Assembly: GCA_021613335.1 (NCBI GenBank)
Contig: JAJTWR010000231.1
Location: forward strand, 4,596,001-4,660,000
Source of the DNA: Whitmania pigra
Lineage: Eukaryota; Annelida; Clitellata; Hirudinida; Haemopidae
DNA: 64,000 nucleotides
Reading direction: 5' to 3'
Of this stretch, positions 21,801 to 32,008 are shown piece after piece. Each line of letters begins with the position of its first letter. The first letter of the stretch is position 1. A program made the position numbers and the translations under genes. The notes under the pieces were generated by a model, which was given only the letters and a program-made list of their open reading frames with translations, was not told the DNA's origin and made no database searches.

Positions 21801-24800
21801 AAGACTCCCGTGACACTAAAAAGCCCAAGAAAAAAAGCCTACAACGTGACCAATTGAAAGAAGAACCTCTGCGAATAAGAGTTGAAGATTTTCACCCGCA
21901 TTGTGCCAAAGAAACAATGCAAAAAGTCTCAAAAAAATACATGATGGATGATGACAACACGCGGTCCAACAAATGTTTTGTGGAATCGTCCGACCTAGAA
22001 CACAAAGAAAAAGGAATTGATGGGTTGATGTATATCAAGCTTTTTTGTGGTCATGGTTTAAAATCCTCAAAAAGGACTATTATGCGAGATTTGTATTGTG
22101 TAATTAGTTGTGATGGAATTAACAAAGCAAGGACTGCCACAAAAACGGGAGCTCTAAATTTTGACTGGGATGAAGATTTTGAAGTAGAACTAGATAACGC
22201 GCACTTAGTCGGATTTTCTATTTATAATTGGGATCCGGTAGCAAGACAAAAACTTTGTTTTGTTGCTAGGCTTGTCATTTCCGAATTTTTATCTATCCAT
22301 GGAAATCACCGACGATTGGCCATGAAATTGAATCCAACTGGAACTTTGTATGTTGAATTGTTCTATAAAGATCTTTCCCAAAGGTTTAGCAGGGTACCAA
22401 TTCCTGCCGAAGACGCCATATTTGGAGTTTACCTCGATGAAGTCGTGTCGAGAGAAAGAAAAGGGCAAATTACTACTTTAACTGGTGAAGTGATCGCTTC
22501 AGAAGTTGCTCCTAGCGGTACAAGGGTGCCACGGATTGTCAGAGCTTGTGTGAGACAGGTTGAGTTGAGAGGGTTGGATTGTGTGGGAATTTATAGGCTC
22601 TGTGGATCATATGATAGACTGCAAAAGTTGAAGAGGGATCTTGAAAGGGGAATATTAAATGAAGAGCTACTTTCCGTAGATAACATCCCAGATATCAATG
22701 TTGTTGCCAGTAAGTCAAACAAATTTTATAGTTTTGATAATCTATTCAAATTCACATTTCGAATCTGTATTATACGTTTCTTAAAGTAAATATATCTTTG
22801 GGGTCATTCCACATTCAATCAACTCAACATCTGACATTATCATCATCTTGGAATGTGGTAAAATTGGGCGCAGTTGTTAATCTATATGAGTACATTAAAA
22901 ACAAATTAACCTTTGACCGAATGCCCACCACCTCGCAATATTTGAGAAGCTACAAGTTTGGTTTTAAAGAACCTAGAAGGATAATATTTACCGTATATTC
23001 ACGGGAGAAATTAAGCTAATTAATGGAAGTGCCTAGTTTGACAGAAACGATCTGACGACATGGTTCCAAAAAGATTCCTAGCGTGATTCATTATTATATT
23101 TAATTGAGTTTCAACTCCTGTTGAACGTTAAATAAAAAAGATACGTTTAGATGATTATTTAATAATGCTTGGATGCCAAAAAAAATGCCTACGTTTGTTA
23201 TGCGTATTATAAACGTCGGCGTGTTTTACAGATTGCTACAGTAACTTAGACTTTTTATTTTAAATATTTAGAAATATATTGCCATTTAAATTCGGTTTAA
23301 AGTCGTACAATATTATTTTTGGTTTTTTTTTTATTACATATATTTAGAACATTACAATAAAATTAAATTTTCGTCAAATTATTATCATGAATTAATTTAA
23401 AAATTCAGAAAACGTGATTTCGAGGCGTCCAATAACCATGGAAGACATTTTCAAAAATCATCGAAACTTTACAGTTTTCATGTAACACATGAAATAAAAT
23501 TTATTAATGAGAATATTTTATTTTCAATAACTTTAAAACAACTGTTATCCATCGATTTTTTAAAATTTCCCATCTAGATATTTTCAAGCACTTCTAAAAG
23601 CGTTTTCCAGGTCAGATTTGGAGTGGGACTGCCTTCCATTATTGTAAGGCAACCTTGAGAACATTCCCCAGACGTCTTCTATAAAATTTAGTTGCTGGAA
23701 CAAACTGGCCAACTCGTTAAAATTTCAAATTTCTAAAGCATTATCCATTTTCAGGGCTAGTTGATTTGGCAGGTTGATGTTGGAGCCCTTATCGGATTGC
23801 GACTTTCATGGTCACCATCCTGCTGACTACATCAACCAACACCTTTTATGGTATCTTATGAGCATTAGGCGTCTTCATAGAACGTTCGGTTCATCTCGCA
23901 TTGCCAGTTCTGCTTACCAAAATGACCCAATTGGCACTCGCATTCGCATGTCTGACTCCAGTCGAGCGAGACGGATATCTTACCAATTTAAAGTTTGATA
24001 ATAGGTTAAGGTCTGTTGTCCCAAAGGCCTCTAATCATTCTCTTTACCAGATAAAACGGCTGGTATGAGCGCCGGTGCTAGGACAATTCGTCGCATGACA
24101 ATGATTTTGATTATTACTTCAGTTAATTTTATGATGATTGATGATTTTTTTCTTATCTAACAATCACGAAATCATTATAAAGTATATACATTTAAAATTA
24201 AAGTATTTAATATATTTACGTATCCTTTTCTATAACGTTTTTTTCAACTCTCGCACTTTATTTCTAAGCATGTTAAAGTAAATATTTTTATATTAGTCTG
24301 ACTATTAAATGGTGTTTATGGTCCTTTTAGGTTTTAATATTTCTATTGGACGAACTAACCGTTTTTTTGCGACGAATTGTCCGGTCACGATGAGCGCCAG
24401 CTATCCTGAGGGAAACTTTGACAGAAACTTGCTACTAGGTGGTTCGATTACTCATTAAGAGATTTAAGATATTTGCTACAGTAAGTCCATGTCTGGATCT
24501 AGGCACAGTTGTGATTTTCACAAATGTGGGGAAGGTATTTGAGACTCAAAAGAGAGCGGTTCCTATGGAGAAACCAAGTGTATTGGTAGATTGGAAGGGA
24601 TAGCCGTTGGGGGATTTGGTAATATGAGGGCGAATCCTAAAAAGAGTGAGCCTCTCTAGCATGTTCGATGCGGTGGGAAGGTTGGAGATACATCTGTAAT
24701 TGGCAAGCGAACTAGGGTCGAGGCTTGGCTTTTTAAACAAGGAAGGACTTGAGAAATGTGGAGACACCAGTGCTAAAAGAAAGTTGAGAGGATCCAGAGG

Positions 24801-26483
24801 AAGCGTTTTGTTGGGCAATGCACGAGTAGCATTTCTATCGACGAGATGGGCAGGAATGTTGATGAGCGTGCCTGAAAACTTCCTGCTTGGATGGGCGATT
24901 TGTGAATGTTGGCAATTTTTAAATAAAAATATATTAAATAAAGCGTCGGAGTAAATGGCACTGAACCTGAGCCCATCCTTGATGGAATTCGCCCTAGAAT
25001 GGCCAGCTTGGCAGCCTCCTTTGCAGATTTATAAGCTTGTTTGGTAGCATCGGTGCATCTTGGCCTCTAATGTTTCGTTGGAAAGCTGGTCGTTGAGGTG
25101 CTGACCAAAGCGGACAGACTGAGAGTAGCTTTACTTTGAGGAGAGAAAACTTGAAAAATCTTGAAAAAGTTATTGAGAAAAATCTTATTCGATGTGTTGA
25201 ATGAGCTGTTAGTCAAATAGAGCGAAGCCGAGGAAAGTCATTTAAAGAATGACATCATGATGATAACATCCTTGAATTTGAGAGAAGTTGCTTTGGGTTT
25301 CAAAATTCGTGAAGAGGACCAATCTATGATTAAGAATGGGAGCAGTGGGCTTATTTAGTTTATGATAAGTTGGACATTTCTATGATAGAATTCGCTCAGT
25401 ACTGTGACTACAAATTCTGTATTCATTAACGCATTTGTCCTTTTAAATACTTTATGATTTATTTACAGTGTTGTGTTGTGGTCTTATAATTTATCATTTG
25501 ATGCACAAAATTATAAAGAACGTAGAATTAATTAAACATAAAACTATTGCCGCGTTTAATAAGAAAGATATACAAATATTACGACTGAAAGTTAAAAGCT
25601 ATTAAAATAACGATTAAAAGTTAATATAAGAAATAATTTTAAACTATCGTAATCGCAGATGTTTTAAAGAATTTCTTTCAAGAACTTCCGGAACCTTTGC
25701 TTACCTCCGACCTTCATCAAATGTTTGTTGACGCGATCAATGTGCAAATCGAAACCGATCCAGATGGAAACGCCAGCCTTATGCTCAGTATTCTAGACTG
25801 CTTGCCAAAGAATAGCTTGGTATGTGCTCTGTGGGCAACATGCAATTTGAATGCGTTTTTAAAGTTATATTTTTAATAAATCGAGAGTAACATTGTCCAC
25901 GAAATTGCTGAGCGTAAATAGTCATACGGTTTTTGATGCTTTACTATTTTGTTAATATTTACTCTGCTGATTTTTTATTATTATATTAAAATTTGTTCGA
26001 ACTGAAATTAATTATTATAAAACACCGTTTTTATGATATATTTGGCTTGAATTGTTGTGGATCCAATTATTATTGAATACCATTCTATTAAACTAGAGAA
26101 ACGAAATATAGTAATTTTACTTAAATATTTTTTTTAAATTGTGTATATAGTTGTTGAAATAGTTTGACACTGTAAGTAAAAACAATGAAACGGAGCACAA
26201 AATTATTATATAAATAATATATGTCCCTTGCTTGATACAGGCAGTGTTCAGTTTCGTTATGGATCATCTGAAGAGAATTGTTCAACATAAGCAATTCAAC
26301 AGGATGAATACTGAAGCTGTAGGAGGAATATTTGGACCTTTGTTGCTCTGCCCACCAATTTCAAATAACAGGCAACGCCGTAGATCTCAAAATCAAAAGA
26401 GTTATCATACCAGCGCTTCAGTTGACCTCAGCAAGCAAGCTCAAGTCATTACCTACCTCCTTGAAATTTGGCCAACGAAGTAG
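18602..26483 (+). CDS. syd-1: SYD-1 / RhoGAP100F / SYDE family synaptic Rho GTPase-activating protein
   Basis: Exons read as 18602-18812, 18906-19416, 19513-20890, 20952-21285, 21361-21452, 21540-22709, 25659-25819 and 26241-26483, about 1,295 residues from the second exon onward. Domain order is PDZ, a long basic glutamine-rich linker, C2, RhoGAP, which is the arrangement of invertebrate SYD-1. Known role: family members act in the presynaptic terminal to assemble active zones. The RhoGAP carries the arginine-finger block GIYRLCGS and the late block NRMNTEAVGGIFGP, so GAP activity looks possible. All joints from exon 2 onward keep the reading phase with GT-AG ends. Exon 1 ends in phase 1 while exon 2 needs phase 2, so an exon is missing or the joint is misread. 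The true N-terminus is not seen. Confidence 0.88.
18906..19416 (+). CDS. syd-1: syd-1 exon with PDZ domain
   Basis: After a glutamine-rich lead (GGQQQQML), the PDZ domain runs from about 19065 to 19325. It includes KRPGQTLGFYIREGNG (carboxylate-binding loop GQTLGFYI), DGVFISRIAAGSAV, LRVGEEILAIDG and VVILMSIPSKLVLTVR. This matches the SYD-1 class of PDZ closely. The acceptor is cattgcag and the donor cag|gttatt. The exon ends in phase 0. Confidence 0.9.
19513..20890 (+). CDS. syd-1: syd-1 long linker exon
   Basis: 459 codons begin VYISKKSAQKQ after the acceptor ataattag. The segment is low in hydrophobics and rich in Arg, Ser and Tyr. It carries a coiled-coil-like glutamine tract near 20240-20330 (EEQQKQLYFLQQKLQLELQQ) and ends DRLSYDLRDFNHH. 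It is probably a disordered scaffold region. The donor is aaag|gttggt, phase 1. Confidence 0.88.
20952..21285 (+). CDS. syd-1: syd-1 exon, charged helical linker
   Basis: The exon continues GLPEDKQRKNDIKIDALEFE and then EKRLEKLEEDKKRLKAA, a charged helical stretch likely to form a coiled coil. The acceptor is tatttaag. The donor ttgga|gttagt is weaker than average but preserves the phase (exit phase 2). Confidence 0.8.
21361..21452 (+). CDS. syd-1: syd-1 short exon
   Basis: A 92-bp exon reads RHKKHAAQTSDLLKKKFTT and on to TIDP. The acceptor is tttttttcag and the donor ccag|gtttgc. Entry phase 2 and exit phase 1 fit both neighbours. A basic segment ending in DLLKKK is typical of the region before the C2 domain in this family. 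Confidence 0.78.
21540..22709 (+). CDS. syd-1: syd-1 exon with C2 domain and first half of RhoGAP
   Basis: The C2-like domain spans about 22020-22370 (GLMYIKLFCGHGLKSSKRT, then FDWDEDFEVELDNA, then LYVELFYKDL). Most calcium-ligand aspartates of classical C2 domains are not obvious, so calcium binding is doubtful. The RhoGAP begins at about 22420 (FGVYLDEVVSRERKG) and includes the arginine-finger motif GIYRLCGSYDRL. The donor is gcca|gtaagt, phase 1. Confidence 0.9.
23400..23720 (-). pseudogene. Tc1/mariner-like relic, family B
   Basis: The - strand encodes NFIEDVWGMFSRLPYNNGRQ and SKSDLENAF, the C-terminal part of a Tc1-like transposase in which the catalytic PIE block has become FIE. The outer end (about 23410-23440) contains tttcgaggcgtccaataacc, shared with 10840 and 17095. 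Confidence 0.75.
24074..24389. mobile_element. MITE with 9-bp target duplication
   Basis: The left terminus ggtgctaggacaattcgtcg pairs with the complement of the right terminus cgacgaattgtccggtcacg. An exact 9-bp direct repeat, atgagcgcc, flanks the element (24065-24073 and 24390-24398), a length typical of Mutator-like elements. The 316-bp interior has no ORF. The right 260 bp is repeated at about 58850-59125. Confidence 0.8.
24480..25150 (-). pseudogene. LINE reverse-transcriptase fragment inside the syd-1 intron
   Basis: 24818-24546 encodes KKPSLDPSSLANYRCISNLP, then NMLERL and PFQST, the first reverse-transcriptase blocks of CR1-group LINEs (KPSLDPS.L.NYRPISNLP...LE). Upstream sequence to 24976 continues in another frame. 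It lies antisense to the gene and is broken. Confidence 0.7.
25659..25819 (+). CDS. syd-1: syd-1 exon, middle of RhoGAP
   Basis: The exon reads NVLKNFFQELPEPLLTSDLH, then NASLMLSILDCLPKNSL. This is the LKxFxxELPEPLxT block diagnostic of RhoGAP domains. The acceptor is atcgcag and the donor ttg|gtatgt. Entry phase 1 and exit phase 0. Confidence 0.92.
26241..26483 (+). CDS. syd-1: syd-1 last exon, end of RhoGAP and stop
   Basis: The exon reads AVFSFVMDHLKRIVQHKQFN and then NTEAVGGIFGPLLLCPP, the final RhoGAP helices including the conserved Asn. A short basic tail, QVITYLLEIWPTK, ends at the stop at 26483. The acceptor is ttgatacag. The gene ends soon after the GAP fold. Confidence 0.9.
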   Translation, partial: AVFSFVMDHLKRIVQHKQFNRMNTEAVGGIFGPLLLCPPISNNRQRRRSQNQKSYHTSASVDLSKQAQVITYLLEIWPTK

Positions 26484-27499
26484 TTGTCCATGTTTTCTTT
26501 TAGACATTTATGTTGCTGCTAAAAATAACTCGTTCCGTATGTTCCGTTTTACTTATAAAATTGTCACTGATGAGTGATATTTGTAATTATTTTTATAAAT
26601 TTTTTGTTAAACTGATTTTTGCAGTTTTTTTAATTCTCAATGTAGGCTTGCAAAACATTATAATAATTTTAGAACTGTTGGTGTCTCCACTTTTGTATAA
26701 AAATTTAGATCGATTTAATTATTGAAGTTTTATCAACGTGAGCAATCGGAGATTGTTAAATAGAGGGTGCTTGAACCGTCAATACTTGATCGCATTATTA
26801 AAATAAAATGATAACGTTTTTTTTAATATTTCTTAAATTTATATATCTGTATTTGATTTTTGTTTTCTGTTTACTTGGGCATTGATTGTCTTCAATTCGT
26901 TGATTTTCTTAGATGCAAATACATTAAAATGAAATGTGGATAGTGGAGGTGGAGGCTTATGCATGTTCGATTAAGTAATAGACTTATTTTGATGGCTCAA
27001 TGGCCTTGAATGACCCTCAGAAATATTATAATTATATTTTGCAATAATCATCTTCCGTACTTTTATATTTTTCGATCGCCATATCTGGGCCTAGTTATTG
27101 TCTCCTTGTACCAATTTTGCTACCATGTATGTTCATAATCTTAGGTAATTATGTCTTCTAATGTTTTTGGGCTTGATATCAACGATCGTAGATGGAATAG
27201 TTTTGCTGTTAGCTATTTATCATGAAGTTGTTAGATTCTAGTGACAACGAGTAGTAGGTTTTTGAGCTCCGTTTTGTCCTTCATAGAACTGTTGAAACTG
27301 TCACAAGCGATCTACATGCTTGCCGAGACTAATTTTAATTTTCTTCGAATTTGATTTCACACCACGACGAATGCTGAATAAATACATTATTCACTTTAGA
27401 TAATGTATGATATTACACTTACCGATAAAAAAATTTTTTATTTTAGATTTAGAGCATTATTTACAATTAAGACAAAAAGATAATTAATTTCCCTCCAAT
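26484..27499 (+). other. syd-1 3' region and intergenic DNA
   Basis: AT-rich, with no ORF of recognisable content. An aataaa lies at 26802-26807, about 320 bp after the stop, and could serve for polyadenylation. Confidence 0.5.
26802..26807 (+). promoter_or_regulatory. Candidate polyadenylation signal for syd-1
   Basis: The canonical hexamer aataaa appears in the context attaaaataaaatgataac. In such AT-rich DNA the hexamer is common, so position is the main support. Confidence 0.4.
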
Positions 27500-27720
27500 A
27501 GCTTAAGTTTAAAATAGCCTTTAAAGACCAAATTTAGAAGAAATGTATAATATCCATACAAAATATAGCTCGTAAATTTTTTTCACTTTGGATAAGAATG
27601 AAGCAAATTCCACAAATAAGTTTTTTTTGCGTGGACATTTATTTTGTTATCAAAATCATGAATTTCAGCCATTGCCACTATTGATTTGCTTTTTCCATTA
27701 ACAGATTGACATGACATACA
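27500..27720. mobile_element. End fragment of the Tc1 family A element
   Basis: The text aaatttagaagaa, ctcgta then atttttttcacttt, and atcatgaatttcag runs parallel to 46190-46360, the subterminal region of the complete Tc1 element at 46130. No transposase part or terminus is visible here. Confidence 0.55.
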
Positions 27721-27999
27721 GGGCACTTGTTCATATCGCATAAAACGTTGATAAACTTAACTTCTGGCCACCGCCAAAAAATTTTGGTGCTCGAATTACA
27801 ACTTTACAATAAAGCAAAAATTCAAACTTTAACATCTGATATACATTTAATGGAATGTCATGACCTGATTTTGTCGTGGAGGGTGATTTTTTAGTATTTT
27901 GACAATGTAAATTACAGGTAACCCTTCAAGTCCTAAAAAGGCCCATTTTGATTTTATTCCGCGGAAGGGGGTGCCATTTGAAGCTACGCCACTAGACGT

Positions 28000-28125
28000 G
28001 AAGACACACTTATAATCGATCCATTATTTACGCGCCCCTACACGAAGGCACACCTTGACAGTGCAGGCTGGGTTGAGATTATGGTTTATAACGACTGATG
28101 CTACCACAACCCCATTCTGATTCAA
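28000..28125 (-). repeat. Degraded tRNA-derived SINE, family B
   Basis: The text gcgcccctacacgaaggc, gtgcaggctgggtt and acgactgatgctaccac follows the same order as the better copies at 17134 and 31880. The pol III boxes are decayed. Confidence 0.5.
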
Positions 28126-28479
28126 ATGGATTATTGTAATAATTGATACATATTCTAAAATTTAATTTTTTTGTAGAATTCCAATACTATATATCGTTGA
28201 ATGAATATGTCTCGCACATAATTTCGTGATTAGTTCAGGTTTTTAATCTGAATGTGGCTTGAAATAAATAGGAAAGCTGAGAAAATTTTTTTAGCGATCC
28301 TTAAAGATACGGGAGATCCCTACTAGACCCTCTGAAATCAAGAGAACTTTCTGTAGAGCAAGGAAGGTTGGACATACCGGTGCGGCGACTGACCAGTCCC
28401 TTTTGTTTGGTGTCTTCTTCGCTCGAGGAGGTGAAAGGATTTGTGAGTTAAAGCGAGTAACCAATCAACCGAATAAACG

Positions 28480-28725
28480 AATTTAAGTGTTCAAGGGATT
28501 TGGGATACTTAAGGATGCAAATAGATATTTATGTTTCTGAGCTGACTGGACTCTCACTGAGAGCCGAGTTAGGTGATTAGTGAGATGCTTTTTATAGCAA
28601 CACCAACGAGATTTCGTGTATGAAGAAGATACCAAATATAATTAAATATAAATTTAATTACATTAGCAATATAAACTTAATTATTCCGCGCCACGTTTAC
28701 AACAATATTTATATAATTTAAATTT
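28480..28725 (+). repeat. Dispersed repeat of unknown type, partner at 56420-56690
   Basis: The two copies share gtacttaaggatgcaaa or a close form, gat-atttatg/ggg text, ccaaatataattaa, tataaatttaatta and gcaatataaacttaatta, in order. No ORF, termini or pol III boxes are recognised. A long terminal repeat or an untranslated LINE end are both possible. Confidence 0.6.
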
Positions 28726-28734
28726 TTATATTGC

Positions 28735-29220
28735 CTTCGTCCTTTAATAATATGTTTCTTCAGACATCCACTCTTACAATCTGATTGAATTCTTATCCAA
28801 TCAATTCAGATCTGAATTCTCCAGTTCCACCTTAAAAAATGTCTCCATATGTTGTCAGGGTCCACCCCTGTTTTCTCTTCAACCACCATCCCTTATACTG
28901 TAAAAGGTTTCCAACCATTTAAGTTTCGTCTTAAAAAATATATTCTGTCCAGTTGTTAAAACTTACATTTTCTCACCCTTTAATCCATCGTGCCATTTAT
29001 TTGATCAAAGTTTCCTTGTTTTATGCCACAGCACTGCCCGGTTATTCTTCCATTGTCACATATTCGTCAGTTTTATCATGTTCCATATTATTCTATTTTT
29101 TAATTTCTTATTTTTACATTAATCATCAATTTTCTCATGTTCGTTAACTATAAAACTCACATTTTCACTCTCAGCTTACCAATTAATCAAAGACGCAGTA
29201 ATTTAATAATTATAATTTTG
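28735..29220 (+). pseudogene. CR1/jockey-like LINE 3' end fragment
   Basis: From 28765 the + strand reads, with frame changes, SYNLIEFLSNQFRSEFSSST, KNVSICCQGPPLFSL and FVLKNIFCPVV. This is the same C-terminal block as in the - strand copy at 32857-32624 (SYNLRSSNQLRSEFSRTT, KFSICCKGPLLFSSL). A presumed 3' untranslated tract follows to about 29220. Confidence 0.7.
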
Positions 29221-29243
29221 TAACAGGTTATCTTACAAATGTA

Positions 29244-29279
29244 CTATTATATTATTATTATTATTATTGTTATTATTAA

Positions 29280-29335
<56 letters not shown>

Positions 29336-29390
29336 TATTATTATTATTATTATTTATTATTATTATTATTGTTGTTGTTGTTTTTTTTTT
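29244..29390 (+). repeat. (TTA)n microsatellite
   Basis: About 140 bp of nearly pure TTA units, ending in gttgttgtt and a T run. It directly follows the 3' end of the R4/Dong-like LINE that lies on the - strand, for which it reads (TAA)n. Confidence 0.95.
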
Positions 29391-29399
29391 CTCGGCCAT

Positions 29400-30490
29400 G
29401 CAAACATTAACATATCAATCGTTCAAAAAAAACCACTCCGAAAGATTTAGTGTCCGCAAAAGGGTCCGAGATCTCCCTGGACATGTTAGTTTAAAAGAAC
29501 AAGACGTAGCTTGAAATGTCAATGGTACCGAAGAGCATCAACCGTTAATGTTAACGAGAGTTCGAGACTTGGACTTCTTTCTTCGGTGGCACCTGTGAGC
29601 CCTCCATATCTTGTAACTGTGATTTAGAACAGCAGTTACGATGTTCATAAGGCCTGTCCTCGTGATGCCGCAATCCTTCCAAAATCTAAACGATTTTTGG
29701 GACATCACCCCTCTCCAGTTGCACACAACCCGCCAACATTTGGTATCAATCTCAGAGTGCTTTCTGGAGCATTTCTCAGCATCCAAGTGTAAACATCTTG
29801 AGTGTCATACTTCAGTACTTTGTTGTCATACACTCGGTCCAGGTTGTAGATGTCTGAGGTGACGGCTGCATCATACACTATGTATGTGTTTCCTTTCCAC
29901 GCACATAAATCGGGTATTCTGAGTCCCTGATCTGTAGGAATTCGGGGCTCTACTCTTGTTTTGTAGCCTCTTTTTAACAGTTCGTTTTCCAGCTTTTTCA
30001 TAACAACATTATGTCTCTCGTGCCTTGCGCCATCGGTTCTTGGGCATTTCTGGATCATATGCCCCAGCGACTCTAAGGATTGACAACCCTCATCGCACCC
30101 CTTGGGAGCCTGCGGGTTCCATCTTGAAGCTCTAAGCCGGCAATGTAGTGCAGCAGCCCGGATCTTAACGCATCTGATATACTGACCAGAATGAATTCTC
30201 GGGACCGCAGCTGAAATCCATTCGCTCATTCCAATTCGCTCGGTGAATGATCTCAGTCCGTAGCCGTCTACAGTTTTGTACAGTCTCTCCGAGGCTGCCG
30301 CTTTCCAATCCTGTTTTGGTTGTTTCGCCTCTGCTGTTCCAAATTTTCGAAATTCTCTCATAATCAGAGTGTTGTTTCTGAGAATATCAGTCATGAAATC
30401 ATCCTTATAACGGTCTGTCTCGGAGAAAATTTCTGTCAATCTATTCATTCGAAGACGAGGAACCCATTGCCTAAGTTGAAGAATTCCTAG
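29400..30490 (-). pseudogene. R4/Dong-like LINE, C-terminal half with restriction-like endonuclease
   Basis: 30448-29705 is a 247-codon open frame on the - strand. It contains ERLYKTVDGYGLRSF, the zinc motif CDEGCQSLESLGHMIQKC, RHERHNVVMKKLE, and the endonuclease core IPDLCAWKGNTYIVYDAAVT...KVLKYD. The PD...D...K pattern is that of the restriction-like endonuclease in R2/R4-type LINEs. The reverse transcriptase upstream is missing (5' truncation near 30490). The frame is open through the endonuclease. Its closest relative here is the element at 41506-44449. The element ends against a TAA array, as in Dong-type elements. Confidence 0.8.
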
Positions 30491-30493
30491 ACC

Positions 30494-30565
30494 TCATTGT
30501 CATTGTCATTGTCATTGTCATTGTCATTGTCATTGTTATTGTTATTGTTATTGTTATTATTATTA
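30494..30565 (+). repeat. Hexanucleotide microsatellite, (cattgt)n grading to (tta)n
   Basis: Units cattgt repeat seven times, change to tattgt/ttattg and then to attatt. It lies at the 5' truncation point of the LINE, so that LINE is bounded by TTA-related simple repeats on both sides. Confidence 0.9.
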
Positions 30566-30566
30566 T

Positions 30567-30760
30567 TTCATCATGATTGCAAAATTATTGAGTGTTTGGG
30601 ATTATGATAATAGTTTTTATTATCACTATTATAACCATTTCGCAATGATTATAAGATAATTCGGTGATTGGGATTATAATAAGTTTTTATAATAATTATT
30701 ATAATCATTTCATCATGATTATACAATTGTTGAGTGCTTGGGATTACGAAAAAATCCCTT
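30567..30760 (+). repeat. Tandem repeat of about 70 bp, three units
   Basis: Each unit holds catgatt or caatgatt, gttgagtg or a variant, tgggattat and an AT stretch with attataatcat. The third unit is partial. Internal complementarity (ttattat...ataataa) may favour folding. Confidence 0.6.
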
Positions 30761-31320
30761 GTTCATAATCATCGGTAATTCTACTTGTACTTGAACCTGA
30801 GTACCTTTACTTGTACTTGATTAAATCTCGAGTACTTGTACTCGTACTTGTGACTTGAGTACTTGGTCATGCCTGCAAGGGAGATGAGGCATGATGTGTA
30901 ACTAGAAGTAACAAGGAAATAAACGGAAGTGAAGCAAACAAACTTATTTGAAACCAAAGAATATGTCTATTGAAAATAAACGTGAAATGGAATTATTAAT
31001 TAATTTTTTTAATGACATAATTTTTGTCTGAAAACCGAATGCAGCCGAATTTCCGAAAAACATTTGTTTCGAACTTTCGAAAACCAATCTTTCGAGTACG
31101 TGTGTAAGGGAACTGAAGAAAGTCTCATGCTTGTGGGATAATTTCGTGCACTCAAAAAATAAGAAAAATAAATTGCAAAAGAATTATAAATTGACATTTT
31201 ATATCTAAATATTTCAAATTAGATTTAAAGTCATTCTGCAATTGCCCACTTTGTATACATTTGTATTTAGCCGATTTTTTGAGTTCCTTATGTATCCGGA
31301 TGTCAAAGCACTTCATAAAT
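30761..31320. other. Intergenic DNA with an acttgtact-rich end
   Basis: 30775-30870 contains repeated, partly self-complementary acttgtact/gagtacttg text, likely a decayed inverted-repeat element. A similar phrase occurs at 61290-61340. No gene was seen. Confidence 0.45.
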
Positions 31321-31328
31321 TAAATTGT

Positions 31329-31431
31329 TTTATTGACGTCCGTTGCATAACTAGATGATTAGGACTGTAGGTTCGAATCCGCGCTGCCATCGTGAGAGGC
31401 GCAGCCTTAACCATTATGCCATGCGGGCGCA
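31329..31431 (-). repeat. tRNA-derived SINE, family A
   Basis: Read on the - strand: gcgcccgcatggcataatgg, then ttaaggctgcgcctctcacg, and after a degraded B-box region a tail gtcctaatcatctagttatg with caacggacgtcaataaaa. The tail matches the LINE 3' end at 39887-39925. The head resembles a tRNA acceptor and D arm. Confidence 0.75.
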
Positions 31432-31489
31432 TGAAGACACTTCTTATTTATGTTTTATTAACGTATGCATATCTAGATGATTAGGACGG

Positions 31490-31872
31490 ATTTTATTTGA
31501 TTGTAGTCCTTTGCATAACTGAGATGATTTGGAAAAACCTAAATTAGGAAGAAAGGCACTTCATATATCTATTTGGTTAAAGTCCGTTGCATAACTAGGA
31601 TGATTTGGACTAAAGCACTTCTTATTTATTTATTTGATTATAGTCCATTACATAACTGAGATGATTTGTACTAAGGCACTTAGTCACTTAGTAATGTTTT
31701 ATTAACGTCCGTTGCATATCTAGACGATTAGGACGGTGCTCCCGCAGCGGGGTTTGCTGCCATAGTGAGAGGCGCAGCCTTAACCGTTAGGCCAAGCGGA
31801 CGCACGCCTCAGATGATTTGGATTTATTTATTTATTTATTATAGTCCGTTGCATAACTGAGATGATTTGGAC
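31490..31872 (-). repeat. Cluster of solo LINE/SINE tails
   Basis: Tails with the core agttatgcaacggact or a close variant occur at about 31490-31535, 31575-31612, 31630-31675 and 31832-31872, all in the same orientation. They differ from the family-A SINE tail by ccaaatcat replacing cctaatcat, so they form a sister subfamily. The family-A SINE at 31697-31805 sits among them. Confidence 0.75.
31697..31805 (-). repeat. tRNA-derived SINE, family A
   Basis: On the - strand gcgtccgcttggcctaacgg and ttaaggctgcgcctctcac form the tRNA-like head. A shortened B-box region follows, then the tail gtcctaatcgtctagatatg caacggacgttaataaaa. Small deletions in the T arm suggest it is old. Confidence 0.75.
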
Positions 31873-31879
31873 TTAATCG

Positions 31880-32008
31880 ATTATTTATATAGCGTCCTTG
31901 CCCGAAGGCGCTCCCTGGCGGTGCGAGCTAGGTTGCGAACACGACACGCAACGACTGGTGCTCTCATCGCCGTTCGCAGGAACGTAACTGAGCCAACTTG
32001 CACTCCGA
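31880..32008 (-). repeat. tRNA-derived SINE, family B
   Basis: On the - strand gttggctcagttacgttcct (A-box-like) is followed by gtgttcgcaacc (B-box-like) and ggcgct text, as in the other family-B copies. Confidence 0.7.

Larger units (their letters stand above)
22710..25658 (+). other. syd-1 large intron carrying transposon debris
   Basis: This 2.95-kb intron splits the RhoGAP domain. It holds a Tc1 relic (23400-23720), a MITE with a 9-bp target duplication (24074-24389) and a LINE reverse-transcriptase fragment on the - strand (about 24480-25150). The rest is AT-rich without signal. Confidence 0.8.

Noticed and set aside
22798..23019. 73-codon ORF in the syd-1 intron as an extra exon
   Set aside because: It adds no RhoGAP sequence, while joining 22709 directly to 25659 restores the domain without a gap.
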